Assembly (NCBI RefSeq): GCF_029633865.1
Contig: NC_079219.1
Location: 11,467,420-11,531,419 of the forward strand
DNA: 64,000 nt
DNA from: Lampris incognitus
Lineage: Eukaryota > Chordata > Actinopteri > Lampriformes > Lampridae
Reading direction: 5' to 3'
Position 1 is the stretch's first letter. Each line of letters opens with the position of its first letter. This document shows positions 56,726 to 64,000 of the stretch, one piece after another. A program made the position numbers and the translations under genes. A model generated the notes under the pieces. That model was not told the DNA's origin and ran no database searches. It saw nothing but the letters and a program-made list of their open reading frames with translations.

Positions 56726-57280
56726 TATATATATATATGCATACATGCATACATGCATGTATATGTGTATGCATATGTGTATATATACATATATATGTGT
56801 ATATATATATGTATATATAAGGGTTAAAACAGTATGTTAGCCTTTGTGTGTGTGTGTGTGTACACACGTGCTATTCTTGGACACTTGTGGTTCATTCTGA
56901 GTCTGGCTGTGGGCTGTGTACACTAAACCTATGGCAGCGCTGTCTATATGTGTATATATACGTATATATGTCTATATATGTGTGTGTATATATACATATA
57001 TGTATGTATATGTGCATATCTGCACGTATATATGCATACATGTATATATATGCATATATGTATATATATGTGCATATATGCATGTGTGTGTGTGTGTATG
57101 TATATATATATATCTGTAGAGTGGGGTTTTTTTGGAAATCGTCAATGGTGTTGATAAAAGTGCTCAACTAATGAGGAGCGAAATATCAATATAGATGTAG
57201 GAAAAAAACTTTTAATACTGTATTGCTATGTATTAAAAAAATTTCCTACATCTATATATATACACACATATATGTGTGTG

Positions 57281-57314
<34 letters not shown>

Positions 57315-57575
57315 TGTATGTATGTATGTATGTATATGTGTATATGTGTATATATGTATATATACGTATATATGTATATATATACGTGTATATATACACA
57401 TATATATGTATGTGTGTGTGTATATATATAAAACAGTATGTTAAAACAGTAATTTAGCCTTTGTGTGTGTGTGTGTGTGTACATGTGCTATTCTTGGACA
57501 CTTGTGGTTCATTCTGAGTCTGGCTGTGGGCAGTGTACACTAAACCTAGGGCAGCGCTGTCTCATTGTTGCTGTT
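56341..57575. repeat. Tandem duplication of a 0.5-0.6 kb microsatellite-rich unit
   Basis: The segment 'ctattcttggacac..gtgtacactaaacct' occurs at 56371, 56870 and 57488. The segment 'ttttttggaaa..aatatcaatatagatgtagg' occurs at 56545 and 57125. The order is kept, so the region is two full units and part of a third, with TA/TG/GTAT runs in between. Confidence 0.9.
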
Positions 57576-57668
57576 AAAATCGACTACAGGAATGATTGAA
57601 GGTCAGCAGTTCTATTAGGTGTCTTATAGAGCTCATTAGACACCCTATAGCATGGGACAGGGTTGTGT

Positions 57669-57687
57669 GTATGTATGTGTGTGTGTG

Positions 57688-57733
<46 letters not shown>

Positions 57734-57738
57734 CGTGC
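57669..57738. repeat. (TG)n microsatellite
   Basis: TG run with scattered CG interruptions. Confidence 0.95.
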
Positions 57739-58610
57739 AGACTACAGCTGTACTGTCAGTGTGTGAATGTGGATCATAGTTCAGTGGTATGGAGAAATAA
57801 AGGTGGCAACAAATAGCAGCCAGCAGGATTATCAGGCCACGCTGTGGTAAATACACATAGCCCCGCTCTCATTGGCTGGGCTGCATTATGCACGTGAACA
57901 ATCGTGGTGTATGATTCAGTGTTAAGTGCCTGTATTTGGTGTACACATTTGAGTGTGTGAGATGAAAGAGAAAGAAAGGGAGAGAGAGAGAGAGAGAGAG
58001 AGAGAAACCCGATGCTGCTGTTTACTTCTGCAGCTGTTCCCACAGAGCCAATTTAGCCTCCATCGCGCTCTTTAACACACCGAATGTCTCTCAACCTGGT
58101 TCTCTCTCTCCCAACTAAAGTGAGTGTCTCTCAGTTACTCCTCCTTTCCCTCCCAACTCCCCTCTCCCGGGCTCTCCTCTGTTTGCCTGTCTGGTGTGAG
58201 GTTTCAGGGCACAGTGCAAAGTAGGTCTGAGTGTTCATGTCTTCCCATCCATATTTAGTGTTGTTGATAAAGTTAGATGTATACTTAACCTTACCAGCAG
58301 CGCTGTACCAGAAAAGCACATCATCGCCACGATGACAAAACGCCATCATCACAACTGCCATGACTAACCATCATTATCATCATCAATCATCACGCCCCCC
58401 CCCCCCCCGAGTGTGGACTTCTGAATGAAGACAAGCAGTTATATACCTAGATAGATAGATACTGTGTGTGTCTATGTACTCCCTCAGGCCTTGTCTATTT
58501 TCCTGTATTTTCCACCTGCCGTTCAATAGAAATGAAAATGTGAAAGTCACATGTCTAGGCTGACAACCAGACATACAAAGATGTCAGTTATTACAGTCAA
58601 GAGTTTTATG
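57739..58610. other. Intergenic, nothing recognised
   Basis: A short (GA)n lies near 57980-58004 and a poly-C near 58395. No gene. Confidence 0.45.
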
Positions 58611-58611
58611 A

Positions 58612-59012
58612 TAGGGCGTCCGGGTGGCGGTCTATTCCGTTGCCAACACGGAGATCGCCAGTTCGAATCCCCGTGTTACCTCCACCTTGGTCAGACGTCG
58701 CTACAGACACAACTGGCCGTGTCTGTGGGTGGGAAGCTGGATATAGGTATGTGTCCTGGTCGTGGCACGAGCGCCTCCTCTGGTCGGTTGGGGCACCTGT
58801 TAGGGGAGAGGGGGAATAGTGTGATCCTCTCATGTGCTACGCCCCCCTGGCAAAACTCTTCACTGTCAGGTGAAAAGAGGCGGCTGGCGACTCCACATGT
58901 ATCGGAGGAGAGATGTGGTGGTCTGCAGCCCTCCCCGGATCAGCAGAGGGGCCGGAGCAGCGACTGGGACAGCTTAGAAGAATGGGGTAATTGGGGGGAA
59001 ATGAAAAAAAAA
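58612..59012 (+). mobile_element. SINE family A, near full-length
   Basis: The head 'ggcgtccgggtggcggtctattccg' with B-box 'agttcgaatcc' and the usual body. The last part is degenerate (ttggggggaaatg). It lies just upstream of an L1-type fragment. Confidence 0.88.
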
Positions 59013-59054
59013 AGCTTTATACTACATATTATGTACTCCCCTCCGAGGCACTCC

Positions 59055-59935
59055 CCTGAAATGGTTGTATCGCTTGATGATGAAAAAGCATTCGATCAGG
59101 TTGAATGATAATATTTGTTTTCAACCCTAAATAAATTTGGATTTGACGATGCCTTCATCTCTTGGATTAGACTACTTTACTCTCTTTCTTTGGCCAGCGT
59201 GATCACCAATGGACAACAATCTAAATATGTCTCATCCGGCAGGAATACTCATTAGGGCTGCCCCTTGTCGCCCCTTCTTTTCGCTATCACCATTGAAACC
59301 TTAGCCATTGCTCTTAGACAGCCCAGGGAGTTTGTGGGTGTGGAACGTGTGGGCCTAACTATAAACTGTCTTTGTAGGCAGATTATTTTCTGTTGTATAT
59401 TTCAAACCCCTTAACTTCCATTCCTCCCATTGTTGATATTTTGACTAAATTTGGAAATGTTTCACGATACAAAATTAATTTTCAGAAAATTTAAATGTTC
59501 CCCCTTAATCAGGCAGTTACCCTAATTTCTATCTCACATTTCCCATTCTAGATAGTCAAAAACGGCTTTAACTATCTTGGGGTTGAAATCACATGCACTT
59601 TCTCAGCTCTTTTCATCAAGAATTTTGGTACTTTATTTGAAAATTTTAAACAAATTATGGCTGAATGGATGGATGAATCTTCTCCTGTCCATACCTGAAT
59701 GAGTCAATCTTATTAAAATCATGATATTACCAAAATAAATGTACCTACTCCAAAATATCCCAATTCTGATCAGGAAGTATTTTTTTTTAATTCATTAGAG
59801 AAGAGTATAACTTCATTTATCTGGAACGGTAAACCACATAGAATTAAAAGAAATGCGCTGGTCCTAAAAAGCTTGCTGGCCTTGCTCTACCTAATTTCAT
59901 TTATCATTATTGGGCTTGTAACTTATTGCATATTA
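59055..59935 (+). mobile_element. L1-type LINE fragment (RT palm to C-terminus)
   Basis: Broken frames read VVSLDDEKAFDQVE (59061), LNKFGFDDAFISWIRLLYS, SVITNGQQSKY, GCPLSPLLFAI and, further on, NYLGVEITCTF. These are L1-clade RT motifs of the type found in fish. Stops and frameshifts are numerous. Confidence 0.78.
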
Positions 59936-59942
59936 CTGGATG

Positions 59943-60061
59943 AACCCAGCCACTGAGGATGCACAAGCCAGTGCATTCTTACTGCCAGTCCCAAGCCCGG
60001 ATAAATAGGGAGGGTTGCATCAGGAAGGGCATCTTGCGTAAAATCTTTGCCAAATCAAATA
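59943..60061 (+). mobile_element. Outer RTE-like LINE, 5' end piece
   Basis: The first 119 bases of the family ('aacccagccactgaggatgc') end at the insertion of the inner copy. The same element resumes at 63202. The last 16 bases (60046-60061) are the target duplication. Confidence 0.88.
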
Positions 60062-63000
60062 TCTACTACTACTACTTTCGGCTGCTCCCGTTAGGGGGCG
60101 CCACAGCGGATCATCCGTTTCCATTTCTTCCTGTCTTCTGCGTCTTCCTCTGTCACACCAGCCACCTGCATGTCTTCCCTCACCACATCCATAAACCTCC
60201 TCTTTGGCCTTCCTCTTCTCCTCTTCCCTGGCAGCTCCATATTCAGCATCCTTCTCCCAATATACTCAGCATCTCTCCTCCACACATGTCCAAGCCATCT
60301 CAATCTTGCCTCTCTTGCTTTGTCTCCAAACCGTCCAACCTGAGCGGTCCCTCTAATATAATCGTTCCTAATCCTGTCCTTCTTCGTTACTCCCAGTGAA
60401 AATCTTAGCATCTTCAACTCTGCCACCTCCAGCTCCGCCTCCTGTCTTTTCGTCAGTGCCACTGTCTCCAAACCATATAACATAGCTGGTCTCACAACCA
60501 TCTTGTAAACTTTCCCTTTAACTCTTGCTGATACCCTTCTGTCGCAAATCACTCCTGACACACTTCTCCACCCACTCCAACCTGCCTGCACTCTCTTTTT
60601 CACCTCTCTACTGCACTCCCCGTTACTTTGGACAGTTGACCCCAAGTATTTAAACTCAAATGCCTTTGTCACCTCCACTCCTTGCATCCTGACCATTCCA
60701 CTGTCCTCTCTCTCATTCACGCATAGGTATTCCGTCTTGCTCCTACTGACTTTCATTCCTCTTCTCTCCAGTGCATACCTCCACCTCTCCAGGCTCTCCT
60801 CAACTGCACCCTACTCTCGCTACAGATCACAATGTCATCCGCGAACATCATCGTCCATGGAGACTCCTGCCTGATCTTGTCCGTCAACCTGTCCATCACC
60901 ATTGCAAACAAGAAAGGGCTAAGAGCCGATCCTTGATGTAATCCCACCTCCACCTTGAACCCATCTGTCATTCCAACCGCACACCTCACCATTGTCACAC
61001 TTCCCTCATAGGTATCCTGCACCACTCCTACATACTTCTCTGCAACTCCTGACTTCCTCATACAATACCACACCTCCTCTCTCGGCACTCTGTCATAAGC
61101 TTTCTCTAAATCTACAAAGACACAATGCAACTCTTTCTGGCCTTCTCTATACTTCTCAATCAACATTCTCAAAGCAAACATCGCATCTGTGGTGCTCTTT
61201 CGTGGCATGAACCCATACTGCTGCTCGCTGATCGTCACCTCTCCTCTTAACCTAGCTTCTATTACTCTTTCCCAAATCTTCATGCTGTGGCTGATCAACT
61301 TTATACCTCTGTAGTTGTTACAGTTCTGCACATCGCCCTTGTTCTTGAAAATCGGTACCAGTATGCTTCTTCTCCACTCCTCAGGCATCCTCTCACTTTC
61401 CAGGATTGTGTTAAACAATCTAGTTAAAAACTCCACTGCCATCTCTCCTAAACATCTCCATGCCTCCGCAGGTATGTCATCAGGACCAACTGCCTTCCCA
61501 CTCTTCATCCTCTTCATAGCTGCCCTCACTTCCTCCTTGCTAATCCGCTGAACTTCCTGATTCACTATCCCTACATCATCCAACCTTCTCTCTCTCTCAT
61601 TTTCTTCATTCATCAGCCCCTCAAAGTATTCCTTCCACCTTCTTAGCACACTCTCCTCGCTTGTCAGCACATTTCCATCTCTATCCTTGATCGCCCTAAC
61701 TTGCTGCACATCCTTTGCAGCTTGGTCCCTCTGTCTAGCTAATCGGTACAAGTCCTTTTCTCCTTCCTTAGTGTCTAATCTGTCATACAACTCACCATAC
61801 GCCTTTTCCTTTGCCTTTGCCACCTCTCTCTTTGCTTTATGCTGCATCTCCTTGTACTCCTGTCTACTTTCTTCATCTCTCTTACTATCCCACTTCTTCT
61901 TTGCCAACCTTTTCCTCTGTATAATTTGCTGTACTTCCTCATTCCACCACCAAGTCTCCTTGTCTTCCTTCCTCTGTCCTGATGACACACCAAGTACCTT
62001 CCTAGCTGTCTCCCTCACTCTTTCTGCAGTTGTTTTCCAGCCATCTGGCAACTCTTCACTACCACCCAGTGCCTGTCTTAACTCCTCCCTGAACTCCACA
62101 CAACAGTCTTCCTTCTTCAACTTCCACCATTTGATCTTCGGCTGTGTCTTCACTCGCTTCCTCTTCTTGGTCTCTAAAGTCATCCTACAGACCACCATCC
62201 GATGCTGCCTAGCTACGTTCTCCCCTGTCACCACCTTGCAGTCTCCAATCCCTTTTAGATGGCGCCTTCTACATAAGATATAGTCCACCTGTGTGCACTT
62301 TCCTCCACTCTTGTACGTCACCCTGTGTTCCTCCCTCTTCTTGAAATATGTATTCACCACAGCCATTTCCATCCTTTTCGCAAAATCGACCACCATCTGT
62401 CCTTCCACATTTCTCTTCTTGACTCCATACCTTCCCATCACCTCCTCATCACCTCTGTTCCCTTCACCAACATGTCCATTGAAGTCCGCTCCAATCACCA
62501 CTCTCTCCTCCTTGGGTACCCTCTCCACCATGTCGTCCAACTCACTCCAGAATTCTTCTTTGTCATCCATCTCACACCCAACTTGCGGGGCATATGTGCT
62601 GATAACATTCAGCAATAAACCTTCAATTTCCAGCTTCATACTCATCACTCTGTCTTACACTCTCTTCACCTCCAGCACACTCTTGACATACTCTTCCTTC
62701 AGAATTACCCCTACCCCATTACTCCTCCCATTCACACCATGGTAGAAGAGTTTGAACCCACCTCCGATACTCCTGGCCTTACTCCCCTTCCACCTGGTCT
62801 CTTGCACACACAGTATGCCTACCTTTCTTCTTTCCATCATGTCAGCCAGCTCTCTCCCTTTACCAGTCATAGTGCCAACATTCAAAGTTCCAACTCTCAC
62901 TTCCACATGCCTACCCTTCCTCCTCTCTAGCTGCCTCTGGACATGCTTTCCCCCTCTCCTTCTCCTTCGCCCAACAGTAGCATAGTTTCCACCGACACCC

Positions 63001-63201
63001 TGCTGGTTAACAGTACCGGTGGCGGTCGTTGGTAACCCGGGCCTCGACCGATCCGGTATGTAAGTCTGATTTATGATCCGCATATTTGATTTGACAAACA
63101 TTTTACGCCGGATGCCCTTCCTGACGCAACCCTCCCCATTTGTCCGGGCTTGGGACCGGCACTAAGGATGCACTGGCTTGTGCATCCTCAGTGGCTGGGT
63201 T
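60062..63201 (-). mobile_element. Full-length RTE-like non-LTR retrotransposon, nearly intact
   Basis: The copy is 3.14 kb, reads on the minus strand from the family 5' end ('aacccagccactgagg', near 63201) to an (AGT)n tail at 60063-60075, and is flanked by a 16-bp duplication (15 of 16 identical). It encodes one endonuclease/reverse-transcriptase polyprotein with only two visible lesions. Small size, a single ORF, a simple-repeat tail and no poly(A) fit the RTE group; the exact clade is inferred. Confidence 0.9.
60091..63101 (-). CDS. RTE-like endonuclease-reverse transcriptase (two lesions)
   Basis: About 1000 codons from the ATG at 63101. The endonuclease comes first: VGTLNVGTMTGKG, GILCVQETRWKGS, STYAPQVGC, VVIGADFNGHVGEGN and QVDYIL. 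The RT follows: RMKSGKAVGPDDIPAEAW, NYRGIKLISHSMKI, FVDLEKAYDRVPRE, GLHQGSALSPFLFAMVMD and the catalytic FADDIV. The tail is FKYLGSTVQSNGE, KMVVRPAMLYGLETV, RLRWLGHVWRRD and GKRRRGRPKRRFMD. A nonsense codon near 62653 (VS in sister copies, stop here) and a one-base deletion near 60795 relative to the copy at 44108 split it into frames 63101-62655, 62648-60753 and 60756-60091. The protein would nick DNA and copy its own RNA into the site. Confidence 0.88.
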
Positions 63202-64000
63202 TTTGCCCAATCAAATACGCGGATCATAAATAAGATTTTCATACCGGATCAGTCAAGGCCCGGGTTACCAATGACCACCACCAGTACTGTTAACCAGCAG
63301 GGTGCCAGTGGAAACTATGCTACTGTTGGGCGAAGGAGAAGGAGAGGGGGAAGGCATGTCCAGAGGCAGCGGGAGAGGAGGAAAGGTAGGAGTGTGGAGG
63401 TGAGAGTCGGAACTTTGAATGTTGGCACGACGACTGGTAAAAGGAGAGAGCTGGCTGACATGATGGAGAGAAGAAAGGTAGGCATACTGTGTGTGCAAGA
63501 GACCAGGTGGAAGGGGAGTAAGGCCAGGAGTATCGGAGGTGGGTTCAAACTCTTCAACCATGGTGCGAATGGGAGGAGAATTTAGGTAGGGGTAATTCTG
63601 AAGGAAGAGTATGTCAAGAGTGTGCTGGAGGTGAAGAGAGTGTCAGACAGAGTGATGAGTATGAATCTGGAAATCGAAGGTCTACTGCTGAATGTTATCA
63701 GCGCATATGCCTGCAAGTTGGGTGTGAGATGGAAGAGAGAGAAGAATTCTGGAGTGAGTTGGATGACGTGGTGGAGAGGGTACCGAAGGAGGAGAGAGTG
63801 GTGATTGGAGCGGACTTCAATGGACATGTTGATGAAGGGAACAGAGGTGATGAAGAGATGATGGGTAGGTATGGTGTCAAGGAGAGCAATGTGGAAGGAC
63901 AGATGGTGGTGGATTTTGCGAAAAGGATGGAAATGGCTGTGGTGAATACATATTTCAAGAAGAGGGAGGAACACAGGGTGACGTACAAGAGTGGAGGAAA
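63202..64000 (+). mobile_element. Outer RTE-like LINE, continuation (runs off the window end)
   Basis: It resumes with the duplicated 'tttgcccaatcaaata' and carries the endonuclease region: VEVRVGTLNVGTTTGKRREL, GILCVQETRWKGSKA, then a stop near 63583 and frameshifts around 63720, and VVIGADFNGHVDEGN near 63800. It is more decayed than the inner copy, consistent with being older. The end is outside the window. Confidence 0.88.

Noticed and set aside
59943-63201. A DNA transposon with 118-bp terminal inverted repeats around an RT gene
   Set aside because: The inverted ends come from a minus-strand LINE inserted into a plus-strand copy of itself, as shown by the 16-bp duplication and the resumption at 63202.

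Overview
This window is vertebrate nuclear DNA, almost certainly from a ray-finned (teleost) fish. It holds two intron-split genes with GT..AG junctions, and the rest is mostly transposable elements and microsatellites of teleost type: Tc1, hAT, RTE-like and L2-like LINEs, tRNA-derived SINEs, and long (CA)n, (GA)n and (TA)n tracts. There are no bacterial operons. Nearly all long open reading frames outside the two genes are either transposon fragments or low-complexity translations.

Gene 1 is a BNIP-2 family gene, best matched to bnipl. It is on the + strand, with ten coding exons between 3697 and 28831 that splice in a consistent phase to a 356-residue protein. The N-terminal acidic EEWQDEEFP motif, the ELEWED motif and a full C-terminal BCH domain are all present. 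Its introns carry a 31-bp minisatellite, SINEs, LINE pieces and hAT- and MITE-type elements. The last intron holds a complete but decayed endogenous retrovirus in antisense orientation (21605-28445). A CpG-rich block at 6.1-6.6 kb with its own splice donor may be an alternative promoter.

Gene 2 is txnip, an alpha-arrestin (thioredoxin-interacting protein). It is on the + strand, with six coding exons at 38303-40522 that give 390 residues. It has a TATA box at 38155, a CCAAT box, and a poly(A) signal at 41195. The counterpart of the thioredoxin-binding cysteine and two PPxY motifs are conserved.

Layout: 1-457 is the end of an RTE-like LINE. 457-3.6 kb is non-coding. 3.7-29.4 kb is bnipl. 29.4-38.1 kb is intergenic and contains a SINE split by a MITE with 41-bp inverted repeats, a hAT-type MITE, and a LINE split by another LINE fragment. 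38.1-41.2 kb is txnip. 41.5-64 kb is a dense transposon graveyard. In order it holds a Tc1 copy with a repeat inside it, a truncated RTE-like LINE, a Ty3/gypsy remnant interrupted by an L2-like LINE and followed by an RTE fragment, a hAT transposon containing a Tc1, LINE and Tc1 fragments, a tandem satellite rich in (TA)n, a SINE, and an L1-type fragment. It ends with a nearly intact full-length RTE-like LINE inserted into another copy of its own family.

No CRISPR array, prokaryotic system or genuine tRNA/rRNA gene was seen. The main interest is the nested insertion history, the antisense retrovirus inside bnipl, and the well-preserved RTE copy.
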